Shown one piece after another: positions 1-10,621 of a DNA stretch of 25,407 nucleotides. The DNA is from Pleurotus djamor (taxonomy: Eukaryota > Basidiomycota > Agaricomycetes > Agaricales > Pleurotaceae), in assembly GCA_029747585.1 (NCBI GenBank), contig JAPEVF010000662.1:1-25407 (forward strand). The letters are read 5' to 3'. The notes under the pieces are model-generated. The model saw only the letters and a program-made list of their open reading frames with translations. It was not told the origin of the DNA and ran no database searches. Position 1 is the stretch's first letter; each line of letters starts with the position of its first letter. The translations under genes and the position numbers were made by a program.

Positions 1-1300
1 AGCTGGACTCTTAGCACTACGAGGACTGGGTTGGACAGGCTCTTCTTCGGACTCCTCTGAGTCGCTGGCATGAACGGAATAGATGGGAAGGTTAGCCTTG
101 TCGATCTTGAACATGTTTCTTAAGGAATTCGTGCTGATCACGCTAGGCGAGCGCAATGTAGTGGATGTAAATCCGGTCTGCATGTTGAGTGGGCTAAGAA
201 GGGGCTGTCTCGGCACGCTTTTTGATGTTGACGCGACGGGCGAAGAACTCGATCCGCGTCGATCTGGACGAAGTGTCACATTACTGAAGTTTCGAACAAG
301 GCTTGGGGAAGGAGATCTAGCGGCTCTGCCTGGGGCTGAGGTGAGTGGCGCATATCCTGTACGCTTTGCAGGTGGTATAGGGTAAATGGGCGCAGGGTCA
401 TCTAGGTCGAGTGGTTCCACAAGAGACGAATCAGAGTCTGAAGAGAATGGCGGCGACTCTGGGCATGTGACGGCAGACACCGACGAAGCAGAGGAATCAC
501 TTCGCCCGCGAAGGATGGGAGCAGAAATCGATTCTGGCTCGTATGTGGATCCACGAGGAGCACGTGGGACTGAGACTGGCTGGAGCAATGTGCTCGTGGT
601 AAGATCGTGCTGCCGTTCTCGACGCGCAGAGGTCCTTGACGCGTGGCGTCCCTCATATTCCCGAGGGTGCGTGCTCGCGACATCCGTTAGTGTGTAATTG
701 TGCTCCGACCTGAGAGGTGGAGGAGGCAGAAGGAGCCCATTAGAGCCCATTGGTATATTGATCTGTGAAAGGTGACGTGGACTTTGTGATTGTACAGAGG
801 CATTTGAACGCCTGCTCCTACTCGGTTCATTTCGACGCTGTGGAGAACTCGCACTGCCTGGACGAGCAGTGTCCCTCGTACGGTTGTGTCGGGGTGAGTG
901 AGGAGGTGTCATGGTTTGAGTGCCTTGTCCGAGGTGACTTCCAGACCCGAAGTTAGGCAGCGTCTGACTGCGTGATGGCATTGGCACAGATTCGTGGTTT
1001 GGCATTGTCGCTGCGGAGGCTGACCGCGAGATGGTTTGGCTCAGCCCGGCTCCGATAATTCTGACATACCCAGCATCTTTGGCCGCGTTATACCGGCGGT
1101 GTGCCTCTGCTTCGTCATGGTAGCCTTTCCATATAGCGCCCTTCACTTGCACAAGTGGGGCTACCATCAACCTGAAAGTTACACAAGCACATTAGGCGAT
1201 GTCGTTGACAAAGCAGAAGAACTGAAGCATGAAGAACTTGCCAATCGTCGAAAACGCCGACATCCATCCCTCTAGTGACGACGTACCAGTCGTACGCCAT
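1..1300 (-). CDS. Serine-rich protein with RNase H1 N-terminal (viroplasmin-like) domain, 3' end missing
   Basis: Exons on the minus strand are 1300-1242 and 1171-1; the frame is still open at base 1, giving 410 residues so far. The ATG at 1300 follows a run of A. Joining the exons gives a start with YVVTRG, GVFDDW, VAPLVQVKGAIWKGY and EAEAHRRY, which is the pattern of the small RNase H1 N-terminal (caulimovirus viroplasmin-like) domain known to bind RNA/DNA hybrids or double-stranded RNA. The rest, from about residue 60, is Ser/Pro/Arg-rich, looks disordered, and ends in acidic SDSEESEEEP. No RNase H catalytic domain is seen in the part present. The only intron (1241-1172) begins with GC instead of GT; the donor G|GCAAGT is the usual GC-AG form, and only this junction keeps the domain in frame. 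The domain call is firm. The role of the protein is not known to me. Confidence 0.8.
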
Positions 1301-1573
1301 TTTTTTTGGTCTTGTCACCGTGAAAAGAAAGCTTTAAAGGCAGAACGGGAAGGAGTCAGAAACGAAATTAGCTACGCACGGACCACCGTGTAAGACGGGG
1401 AAAGCCGATTATTTCGGTTCCTTTTACGCAACCGCTGGGAACGTGGTCGCATGCGCGTCATCCCATCGTCATAGCCGGACCTCTTGGTATACTATTATTT
1501 GTCTATTGAAAGCTGTGAATGACATAGCGACAGCAACGATGCCCTACCAAAATATAGATTAAGACAGACATGA

Positions 1574-2681
1574 TTATACAGATATATAGCCGCCACGACT
1601 ACTGCGTCTGGGTCGGACGCTTGTGCACAGATGTGACACAACGTCACTGAGCATGTAAGGTACTTCTTTCCAGAAATCTCGATGCCTAAGAGTCCAAGTC
1701 CAGCTCAGCAGAGGGATCACTGTAAGAGGAAGCACTCACGGTATGAGATCGGCACCGCTGGCGCCGTAGGTAGAGTAGTTATAATAGGCTCCGACGACAA
1801 AGTAGGCTAGGAAGGCCAGAAGAAGACTGAGGAACGCTTATTGGTGAGTATTCCAATTGAGAAAATACGAATCACGAACACAAGGAAGAACCAGCCAATC
1901 CCACTACCCATACTTGACTCATTGTTTCCCTCGTCCTTCTTATCATCGCCGTCAGGGCTTTTACCGTCACCCTCGTGATCATCATCTTTCACTGCGCAGC
2001 CAGCTTGCGCACTCCATTCAACCTTGAGCTGCGCTCCGTCATACGAAACGAACTTGGGTTCACTTGTTGAACCGGGTTCGCAGAGGAGCGTCAATTGGAG
2101 GGACTGCGCCGTAGGCGTGCTATTAGTAGCATGGGGGTATTCGGCACCGTGTAGTATTATTGAAAGACCTTTTGCAGGTGCTGAGTAAGAGACGGCGTCA
2201 GCTTAACGGTATGAGAGAGGGTAGAGCAACTACTGACACGAGAGAGCTGAAATCTCTGGGTTGAGGGCTGCAACCTGGACGACGGGTATTACGGAAATGA
2301 CTCTGTCATCCAAGTTTGGTTTCTTGTTGACCTGTGTCAAGCAGACCTGAGTGCCGGACGGACACTGGTAAGATGTCAGCGAGGTTTGTCATAGACACGA
2401 TGAATGCGAGGGTTTATGTGCACCTGATCCGCGTCGGGGACATCACTTTTCTTGGGCAATTCGCCGCACAAGTCAAACACAACGACGTCCTCTATTGTCG
2501 ATGGCGGCGTTTCTCGCGTCCGAGACAGAGTGTGCTCTCCCTTGAGAGCAGACAGATCATAGTTCACGGAGCCTACGGTGGGGTGGCAGTCAAATGGCCC
2601 GTCTGCTGCCAGGACGATGAGAGCGGTGTAGAGGTGAAAGAGAGCACAAAGCAGCGCCGTTGAGGACCAGCAGCGGGCCAT
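1574..2681 (-). CDS. ATG27: Autophagy-related membrane protein Atg27
   Basis: Five exons: 2681-2424, 2364-2238, 2180-1880, 1826-1740 and 1685-1574; 294 residues. Introns are 53-59 bases. Residues 1-25 form a signal peptide. A lumenal, cysteine-containing mannose-6-phosphate-receptor-like domain follows, with family signatures LTLLCEPG, FVSYDGAQLKVEW and AGC. A Lys/Asp-rich linker leads to one membrane helix (about 221-245, GIGWFFLVLLLAFLAYF), then AYYNYSTYG, DLIPHRDFWKEVPY and LSDVVSHL, the cytosolic end typical of Atg27. In yeast, Atg27 travels between Golgi, endosome and vacuole and helps move Atg9 during autophagy. The last four residues are YISV, a Tyr-x-x-hydrophobic signal. The start ATG directly precedes the signal peptide. 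The gene is divergent from the Josephin gene, 192 bases apart. Confidence 0.9.
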
Positions 2682-2739
2682 TCCTGATGGTGAAGGTAAG
2701 AGGTAGAGGAAGGTGTAAGGTGACGGAGTAAGCGCCAGC

Positions 2740-2760
2740 CCAATTATCCCTATGCCCAAT
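2740..2760. promoter_or_regulatory. Two CCAAT boxes in the ATG27/Josephin divergent promoter
   Basis: CCAAT occurs on the plus strand at 2740-2744 and again at 2756-2760, 16 bases apart, inside the 192-base gap between two divergent start codons (2681 and 2874). CCAAT is the site of the fungal HAP/CBC complex. The spacing and position fit a shared promoter; use of the sites is inferred. Confidence 0.35.
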
Positions 2761-2873
2761 CTGGTTTGCCAGCCACGTGTTCGCGCAGACGCGTAATTGA
2801 TAAACGCGTCACTGTTCAGCCAAAGTGGCGTCCGATCTCTCTTGCTTCCGTACCACCACCACCTTTCTTCGCG

Positions 2874-4723
2874 ATGGCAGGCCTCGAAGCTCTGGCGTCT
2901 CTCATATATCATGAAAAGCAGCAGTCTGGCTCGATGCTGTGTGCCCAGCACGCCCTCAATTCGCTACTACGTGCGTGGAAGCTTTGCACAGAGCTTTCAA
3001 GTTCATCCTTGCCAATATTAATGTGATTTTAGAGGGAAACTATGTGTGTTTGTATATATACTGGGGATTCTAGTTGTCTCAGCCCATTTCCTAGTTCTCT
3101 GCTCCCGATCTCTCGGATATCGCACGAAATTTGGATACTCTCGAGAGTAGTTATCGAGAGCAGGATGATCCTCGTGGCAGCACCAGCGCAAACATGGATG
3201 ATACTGGTATGTGGCATAGTGTTGTCTGTGTCCCCCGGCGGCACAATTGTGAATCACCCCGAATAGGCTTCTTCTCTATACAAGTTCTTGAACACGCTCT
3301 GACAACCGTGTGGGGCTTAAAGTGAGGCGACCATCCCCTTGCCCTGATGTTGACTGAGTTTGTCGCAGTCTTGTCCGATGGCGCTCAGAACAGATGAAGC
3401 CATATCACAACAGCCCACAGTAAGCTGTTCCGTCTTTTCAACTCTCTCAGTGGCTAAAACCCAGTCCCTCAGCACGCAATTAGCATTCATCTTGAACTAT
3501 GAGCAGCATTGGTTTACCCTCCGTCGTTTTGGCCCAGCTATGACTCACCCAGACGAAGACCCTGGCGAAGGACACTGGTTCAACCTCAATTCATTTTTGC
3601 CATCACCCGAATGGGTAGGCAAGCTGTATCTTGGCCTACTTCTCCAACAAGCTGAAGCTGATGGTGAGCCTTCCCCAGACTATTTACCATTCAAAGTTTG
3701 ATCTCGAGGCCCTCAGGATACTCCGTCTTCGCTGTAGTCCAGGTGGATCCATCAGCTCCTCTAGCAATCCCTCGCACCGAAGCGGATCAAATTGCTGCTA
3801 CGCTTCCAGAGCCTACGGAAACTCCCAACTACAGTTCGTCTCGGTCTTACTCAACAAAGCCGACCTCATCCACACAAGCGTCCGTTGGGGGTAGTTCAAT
3901 ACGGGACGAAGAATTCGAAGACGAAGACTTCGAGCTTCAAGCTGCTCTTCAAGCCTCTTTAATGGATGGCGATACCGCTTACATCCCCTCATCACCGCCG
4001 CCTATCACTCGCACAAGTGTTCCCCTTCCACCCTCTGGTCCTTCATCCGCTCCAGGTTCGGGATCCATGACGCCTCAGTCACGTCAACCACCAATATGGG
4101 GTCAAGCTGTCCACCCACCCCATCCTACAGGGGACGCCGACCTCGACCCCGTCGCCGCCAGTTTCGAGCGTCAACGTGTCAGACTTCAACGGATGCGAGA
4201 GCAACAGGAATTCGCGCAACGGGAGTTGTGGGATGGCATGGGTTTCGGTGCCGAGGGCCCTCCCAGAAGAGACGATGATGACGATGATGATGAGAACCTC
4301 AGGAAAGCGATTGCCGAGAGTGAAGCTATGGCTCGGGCCGAAGGTCATGGTCGATCGGAAGAAGATGAGGAAGACGATACCCACCCGAACCCCTACCCTT
4401 CAACAAGTCACGGAGCAGGGGCCCGAGTATATGATGACGAAGACGCTGAATTGCAAGCTGCCCTCAAGGCTTCGCTTGAGGGCGTTCCATCGGGTTGGAC
4501 GGCTCCTGAGCTCTCCAATCCACCCGTTCAAACGCGAAGAGCCCCTGAAGTCTATGAACCACATGCTACGGACTCCAGTGACTACTCAATGGAGACTGAT
4601 TCCATGGTCACCGACGACACAGAGTCGGTTGTTTCAGAGGCCAGTGTCTCACAACCCACGCCGACACCTGTCTTGGATGCTGAGGAGATCAGGCGTAAAC
4701 GTCTTGCGAGGTTTGGCTCGTAG
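2874..4723 (+). CDS. Ataxin-3-like Josephin deubiquitinase with three UIMs
   Basis: Seven exons: 2874-2970, 3033-3043, 3095-3206, 3267-3321, 3369-3419, 3473-3663 and 3717-4723; 507 residues. The Josephin cysteine protease domain fills about residues 9-190: nucleophile Cys23 (SGSMLCAQHALNSLL), His121 (EQHWFTLRRFG) and Asn148 (HWFNLNS), so the triad is complete. Ubiquitin-interacting motifs follow at about 244-258 (ELQAALQASL), 365-379 (ENLRKAIAESE) and 415-430 (ELQAALKASL), with an Arg/Gln-rich helix at about 320-350. The second exon is only 11 bases and supplies QGNY of the conserved LLQGNYF motif. In place of the animal polyglutamine tract there is a run of Asp just before the second UIM. 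Expected role: trimming ubiquitin chains, working with Cdc48/p97. The C-terminus EEIRRKRLARFGS resembles a p97-binding motif. Confidence 0.92.
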
Positions 4724-4862
4724 TCGAGCCCCACCACTCTTGACTCTCGAACGCAAATATATCACCCGAGTTGTATCAGCTACAGACATGTTATTATCCT
4801 AGTTGCTTGCTAAGTTTCCAATTAATCGAACCGCTATGTACGTTTTGGATAGAGTATCAGAA

Positions 4863-6291
4863 TCAGACGATCAGGCTGCGACGCTTGTTTTCGTGTTCGT
4901 CATACTTCGCTTCTGTGAACGGGGACGTGTTGTGCATTGGCTTCATGTCAATGACATCATCGGGTGATATGGTAGTGGTGAATTCCGTTGTGACGAGGGG
5001 GCCATTTTGAGTGGGTCGCCTCCACCGAATACCGTGACTTTGGGCTTCGGAAGTTGGGTTGGTAGTGACTTGAGCTCGCATAATAATGCGGATAGTCAAC
5101 AATGTAAAGACAATACCTGAGTAATAATCGGTCAACTGAGGATCAAAGCGAGACTTCAGGCCGCAAAACTCACCAACGGTGGGCACGACGGATTCCTGTA
5201 CGACGAATTGACCATTGTGATGTAACGCATAGAGGATGATCAAGACCAAGAGTTCCACAACATAGATCATGGCACTCTCAATGACGATCCGTACGATAGG
5301 CATGAGACTCGACCGAGAACCAGAAGTGTGAATCCCCACTTGGTTGGATTCACGTTCTTGTCGCCATATACGGTACGCAATGAGACCCGTCGTCATGACG
5401 TTCTGCACGAAGGCCAGAGCGTAGATGGAGTTCATCCAGTGTTTTAGAGAGGGTCCGAATATGGTACCCATGGGGGCTTGTGTAAATTCTTTGAGAGCGA
5501 TTGCATTAGCGACTACGGGGGCGGAGCAAGCCGTCAGTGAAAGCGTCGGGAGTATGAAAAGGACGTCCGCTCACTGATGCTCATAATGAGTAAAAGACAG
5601 GGTAGGATGATAACATAGAAGTTGTTGTTCCAGACAAGGAAAGCACGATAAATCTATCAGACAACATGAGGTCACTGTAGAGAACCAAGAGGAACCTGTA
5701 GCTTACAATTAAGCCGTCCGCAATCCACGTCATGAATGCATTGAGGGCATCATGGGCGACATTCTCCCATCGTCCGAGATCCAGGAAATATTGCGCTGGT
5801 CCAACTTCTCCAGACAAGAAGACATAGCCCCGAAGGAGCCGGAGAACGTTCAGAGCTTGACAACAACTTCAACATTTGATTCATTGAGAATGGAAGCGAA
5901 GATGCTCACCAATGTGTATGGTGGCAACGATAAACATCAAGAGGCATCCCCAAAAGAAGACCTTTTCAGAAAATAATCAGACCAGTGAGGACGCAAACAC
6001 GACGGGTCTCTCACTCTGGAGGGACCTGATTTGATCATCATCCTCTGCTTCACCATGAGATACATGGCTTCGAAAAAGAGACTAGCATAGACTCCTACGA
6101 TCATTGAGATGCTGTCAGAACCATCCCGTCACTCCAATGAAAGACGAAGGCTTACCATAAAGCAGGCCCTGATCCGAGACAACGACAACTTCCGTAAGAA
6201 TCCAGTGCCAATCGAGAGGCCAAAGAATAACTCTCACCTCCAGCCATATGGACACAATACCAGCTTGTTCAAGGGGGAATCCTGACGGCAT
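4863..6291 (-). CDS. Seven-transmembrane protein of a family common in mushrooms
   Basis: Eight exons: 6291-6238, 6168-6156, 6094-6015, 5961-5910, 5855-5707, 5653-5575, 5512-5174 and 5116-4863; 339 residues. Hydrophobic helices lie at about 7-33, 50-72, 99-124, 126-149, 168-190, 214-239 and 245-268, giving seven. Between and after them are family-like pieces: WLEGLLYG, DALNAFMTWIADGLI, IYRAFLVW, WMNSIYALAFVQN and VGIVFTLLTIRI. The tail is hydrophilic. The fold resembles a G-protein-coupled receptor, but ligand and function are unknown, and I know of no characterised member. Exon 2 is just 13 bases. The last intron (5173-5117) is 57 bases and free of stops, so its retention would add 19 residues between helices 6 and 7. 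The start is the first ATG before the first helix. Confidence 0.8.
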
Positions 6292-7198
6292 ATTCGACGG
6301 GACAGAACAGAGAGTGGCCGCAGCTGACGGGGACAAGACATGTCAACTGGGTCGGAACCATATATACCTATGGGCGATTGCGCATGACGCTGTTGGCATG
6401 GGTGGAACCAAAGTACTACAAGGGTCTCCCCGCATAACCCTTTGATCGAGAGACACCGAACCTGTCAGTATATTACATGGTCCATGGTGGACATGTGAAT
6501 ATAATGCACATGAATCCGCCTGAATGGGAAAGACTGCGATGCTTAAATCGCGTCCGAGACAAAAGGAGGACGCAGGGTAACCCTCGCGAGAGATAAGCCT
6601 ACGAGAATTACTTCAGACCTTGCCTCAGTCCTTGATCAAACATCAAATCCAAGCAGGGAGTAGTGATACAAGAAACTCACCAGTGTGGAGACTTGCATAT
6701 CATGGCTATCCAGTCTGCAACGATTATCTCCTAATAGGATGACGACCCTGTGGTCAATGTTTACAGGTGTAAAGCAGCATATCAGGGAGACAGAGAGGGA
6801 ATGCGATGTCATTCCCCAACAGCTATTCCCAACATGTGGAGCGCATGGATCCAAGAATCAGGGAAAGACGATAGGTTGCTTTCGTGAATCCACACACAAG
6901 CACATACCTGTGTGGCTGGGTCAACGGAAGAAAAGAGCTCCAAGAATACGAACACCTACCTTCGTCCATATTCAGATGGGGGCTATGAGTTAGTAAACGT
7001 TGACGGGTTGGCAATAACATGCAATCGGACCACGTAAAAAGATTAAAGAGAAGGGCTAGCTACAGAAATACATAAGTACAATAGATTGCAAGTCAAGTCA
7101 AGTAGTACATATTGATGCCACGGAAAGCGAACCCGATGATTCATGATAGATAGGAAAAGGAGCAGGTATAGCGATAGCAAGCACTTCTCGTTCTTGTT
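6292..7198. other. Gap between the seven-helix and RING genes, no supported gene
   Basis: No open frame here resembles a known protein. Frames on both strands are short and do not join across plausible splice sites into a longer product. It should hold the promoter of the seven-helix gene (right of 6291) and the 3' flank of the RING ligase (left of 7199). A minus-strand stretch near 6720-6680 reads VADWIAM, faintly like part of the third helix of the neighbouring seven-helix family, but nothing around it supports a relic. Confidence 0.4.
6361..6366 (-). promoter_or_regulatory. TATA box candidate for the seven-helix protein gene
   Basis: TATATA lies 70 bases before the start codon at 6291 on the minus strand, a normal distance for a fungal TATA element with a short leader. 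Position is the only evidence. Confidence 0.35.
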
Positions 7199-9443
7199 CT
7201 AGGTGGGGGAATATATCGACGTATGTGCAGCCATAGGAAGATACGGATCAGTTGGATCTTCCTCGTCATTTTCTCGGCGTCGACGTCTTGCGAAACGGAG
7301 ATATCGGGAGAATCTTCCATTGTTACTATGATGGTCCGCACTACTATGCCGATGGGACACATTATTATTGTCATTGGATTCACCAGCGGACAGGATGGTT
7401 TCCAGCGCAAGGAAGTCTGTGAAAAAACACCAGGTGTTATTTTGGTTTATATAAACGAGGATAACAAGCGAGAAAAAAAAAGTGAAACGTTACATACCTT
7501 GTCGGCATATTGGACAAGAGCTGGACAATTCCAAAAGCCAAGGGTCGACGCACTGTTGGTGGAATCGATGTTTTCCTTCACATGGAAGGACGCGAAGATC
7601 GTCTCCCTCTTCGAAATCGACGATACATATAGGGCAGGTCTCTAGCCCCATGGACGCCTGTGCAACTTCGGGCTGGGAAAGACGCCGTAGCGATGTGGAT
7701 GGCCCAGCCTTGGAGCGGTTTGGCCCAGCAGGAGCGGTACTTGGTCGACGACTAGGACCGGCTGATGGAGCTTGCAAAAAGCGGTTAGAAGTAGCAAGCG
7801 ATATCGTCGAGCTAGATGGTGCTGGTGCTGGTGCCGTTTCTTCAGAGGGCTCGGGTGGAGGAGACGGTGGTGACGGATCAGGGGTAATCGGTTTACTTGC
7901 TGGAGAGGGGTGAACTACTACTTTAGTAGGATCAGTAGCGTCCGCGTTGTCAGCTTTGTTGGCATAGTCCTTCGTCAACTCTTTTAGCACGATCTTCGGA
8001 CTAGCGGCATCTTCATCAGGTCCCGAGCTATCGAAGGAGGCTTCTGCCTCGACGTCCTTAGTGGGTCCAGTGTGAGAAACCGCATCCCCTGGACTACTCC
8101 CGAATTTGACGACGGGGAAGGTGTCCAGCATGGCGCGGGTCAGGCCACGTACACGGCTCTGAGAGTACGAGCCCCCGAATCCACGGCCTGAGCGCGGTCC
8201 ATATCTCTCAGGATGTCGGATCGCTCGTATTGCCTGTGTGGGAGTGATCAGTGAGACGAGATGTGAAGACTAAAAACGATGACTCACGCCCGATATGATG
8301 ACAATACAGAATAACGCAGAAACACAGCCCGTAATCGCATACAGAATGATCCTATGCGACGTAGCTGTAAGTCATCAGTCCCAGAACATTAAGATGAGCG
8401 ACGCACATTGCCAAACTCGTAGAAGTGGATGTCGCCGTGGTTGTAGGAGTTTGGTTAACCGAGGAATCCGGTGTTGGGCTATCACGATCTGGATCGGTCG
8501 AGTTGTATGCTATGAGAGCAGAAAAGACATATTCCGGAGTACGGGCCACCCTTGAATTGACCGATTCAGTGATCACAACAGCCGAGTCGTTCATTTGCTG
8601 TGAATCATAGAACTTGAACGTCTGAATTGAGAACTGGTTCTCGATGAGACTTCAAACAGAATATTCAGTCAGACTGAGGCGAGATCGCGTGAAGGAGAAA
8701 GTGTATTCACTGTGATGAAGTGTTCCCTTGTGTCGCAAATATATCGAAGACTTGATCGAAAATGCCTTGATTCGTATACTCGGCGTTGATGACGCATGCC
8801 TGTGAATGAAGAGAGTATAGCAACTAGAAGCGGGTTGATGATCAACGGAAGAATGAAGAGATAACCTTTGGAATCAGTGACGCACTGCGGCTTTTGCTCC
8901 CTTGTCTCTCGCAAGCGTGAATATGTCAATCTCCATCGAAGCATGGGTAGCATTTGCATCGCAGGCGACTAGCGCGATCCAGGGCGCAGTGGCTGTAAAA
9001 GCATGCAAATTTGAGCTGAGAATTGCAACCGTGACTATGCTCACTTACTTGCAGGTGTAGTCTCATTGACGTGCTCTTCGGAAAAGTGAATCAAGGCTCC
9101 CTGTTACAGAGACTCAGTCGTCGAGGTAAACGAGCCCATCAAGGGATATAATCGCACCCGACTAAGCCCAAGACTATCTCTGCCCGCCAGTTGGAAAGAT
9201 ACATTCATATGGTCATACCTGAGTAAAGTTACAGGTCATACTGCGCATCCAGCCATAAGAAACCACACACCCATTTTGCCAATACAATGCCAACTGCGAG
9301 CTATCCGTGATATTCAATCCTCCACGAACTGCAAGCGCCGTGTCATTTGTCGGTGAAGCCGGGATGTACGCCAAAACCGAGACCAAAGCCGAGAGCGTCG
9401 AGATAAGGAGCCAAAAGAGGGATACAGATATCAGCCTGGGCAT
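7199..9443 (-). CDS. PA-TM-RING E3 ubiquitin ligase
   Basis: Nine exons: 9443-9271, 9218-9158, 9100-9049, 8992-8886, 8823-8711, 8649-8407, 8351-8288, 8233-7498 and 7416-7199; 588 residues. Residues 1-25 are a signal peptide. A protease-associated (PA) domain follows, with YIPASPTND, WIALVACDANATHAS, ARDKGAKAALLYS, CVINAEY and FDQVFDIFATQG. One membrane helix lies at about 251-271 (IILYAITGCVSALFCIVII). The cytosolic part has a long Pro/Ser/Thr-rich linker and a RING-H2 finger at 471-514: CPIC, LPCEGKHRFHQQC and CPIC; all eight metal ligands are present. Layout matches RNF13-type ligases of endosome and vacuole membranes, which ubiquitinate membrane cargo. The start at 9443 is the only ATG just before the signal peptide. 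Bases 8345-9443 have a decayed copy at 10761-11887. Confidence 0.9.
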
Positions 9444-10312
9444 CGTCGTGAACCGCGAAGACCTCAAGGAATGATATCAAACAACGCAGGAATGAGGAGG
9501 GGAGTTACCTGCGTTGCATTGGCATGCAGGAGAAGGAAAGGCAAGGGTGGTAATAGTTGGAAATGCCGCCAAATTGGCAGCGAGCGACCAGCATGCACAC
9601 GCTAGAAAGGGTGCTCCAGGCCTTACCCAATCGGAACAGAGGCACCAAGACGGCTTTCACTTCCTCCGCCTTCTCTCCTCACGCACTCGTCATGAATACT
9701 ATAACCCGCTAATACCTGGACACGCATCGGCGTATTTTCAGTCGCAAATGACAAGGGATTCCTAAATTTACTTTCAAGTTTCTCTTGCTGTTGTCCTGCT
9801 AAAAATTTCAACATATACATGGCATGTGCGTGTGCGTTGTACCGGATACGCATGGTGTTGGTAAACTGCAGCTGAGCATGGAGCTGGCGTGGCTCGGGTG
9901 AGGCTGCAGTGACATCCATCTCTCCCAGTCGAGCGATTAATGAAAAAATCACTGCTAGAATTCCATCTACTCATCATTGATATCTGCGTCGCTGGCACAC
10001 GCTAGACGGTCAGCACTGCCCGAGTAATAGCGAAATGGAGTCTAACAAAGAATCCATTCCAGCCACCAACAGAAAACCAGGCACGCTGCAATACCTCCTT
10101 CCATAATGTTAATTAGAGCACACCTCGAAACACGTCAGTTCGTGGTAATGCTGATGATGTAGAGAGTAAGCATCCATCATTCAACACCACTCGTTCACTG
10201 ATGCATAGTGCATCAAGCGAGGTAAGAATAGAGTCGAGCATCCACCGGAAATGCATGTGCGTGCTCGACGGGAAGTTCTCCCTGTTCTCTGCTGAGATGG
10301 TGCGTGGCGTAG
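8340..10312. repeat. Left copy of a tandem segmental duplication
   Basis: This stretch runs from the membrane-helix exon of the RING ligase through its first exon and about 870 bases beyond. It matches 10750-12560 in the same orientation. Exons match closely base for base and introns less so. Beyond the start codon, matching blocks include one near 9973-10055 (shared with about 12160-12240) and one near 10128-10150 (shared with about 12344-12370). The outer ends are approximate, because similarity fades. Copies are diverged, so the event is not recent. Confidence 0.75.
10199..10215. repeat. Perfect short inverted repeat
   Basis: TGATGCA and TGCATCA are separated by three bases (TAG). It is absent from the matching place in the right-hand duplication copy, so it is not a conserved element of the ancestral segment. 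It could be a dimeric protein site or chance. Confidence 0.3.
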
Positions 10313-10621
10313 GCTTCTAAGAGTACATACAATGATAGTTTAGGCGCGACTAAGTTGGCAGTATTATCGGGTGTCTCTCCTCGTTTGCGGCCATTCCGTT
10401 GAACTTGACTCAGAACACTCGGGAACTAAATCAGGGGTACTTACATAGCCCCTCTCTCGAGTTGAGGATCCTTTGTCAACCCATGCTCAGATGAGCACTG
10501 GCTAGTAAAACTTCCTCTACTTACTCTACATCACAGGAGCTGCTTTTGAGAGACACCTAAAAGCACATGAGTTACTAGAGTGGACAAGAGTGTCCAGGTG
10601 ATATATAGGGGCAAGTGACAG

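Noticed and set aside
386..697. Plus-strand frames over the left-edge gene
   Set aside because: They lie opposite a continuous minus-strand exon that is part of a recognised protein.
2050..2090. Sequence near GGTTCG resembling a tRNA T-loop
   Set aside because: It lies within a coding exon of ATG27, and no acceptor or anticodon stem can be formed around it.
4176..4802. 208-residue plus-strand frame inside the last Josephin exon
   Set aside because: It is the shifted frame of the UIM-bearing exon, with Arg/Met-rich composition and no domain; the real frame carries the UIMs.
6636..7020. Minus-strand frames between the seven-helix and RING genes as a relic of a second seven-helix gene
   Set aside because: One short resemblance (VADWIAM) but no neighbouring helices, no consistent frame and no matching exon order.
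7498..7640. Unusual spacing in the RING finger (three residues between the third Cys and first His)
   Set aside because: LPCEGKHRFHQ is the normal form in fungal members of this ligase family, so it is not a defect.
7482..7913. 143-residue plus-strand frame opposite the RING exon
   Set aside because: Antisense of the Pro/Ser/Ala-rich linker and RING; composition is a by-product of that repeat-like coding.
9623..9952. 109-residue minus-strand frame upstream of the RING ligase
   Set aside because: No recognisable motif, not conserved in the duplicated copy, and no plausible join to the ligase, whose signal peptide starts at 9443.
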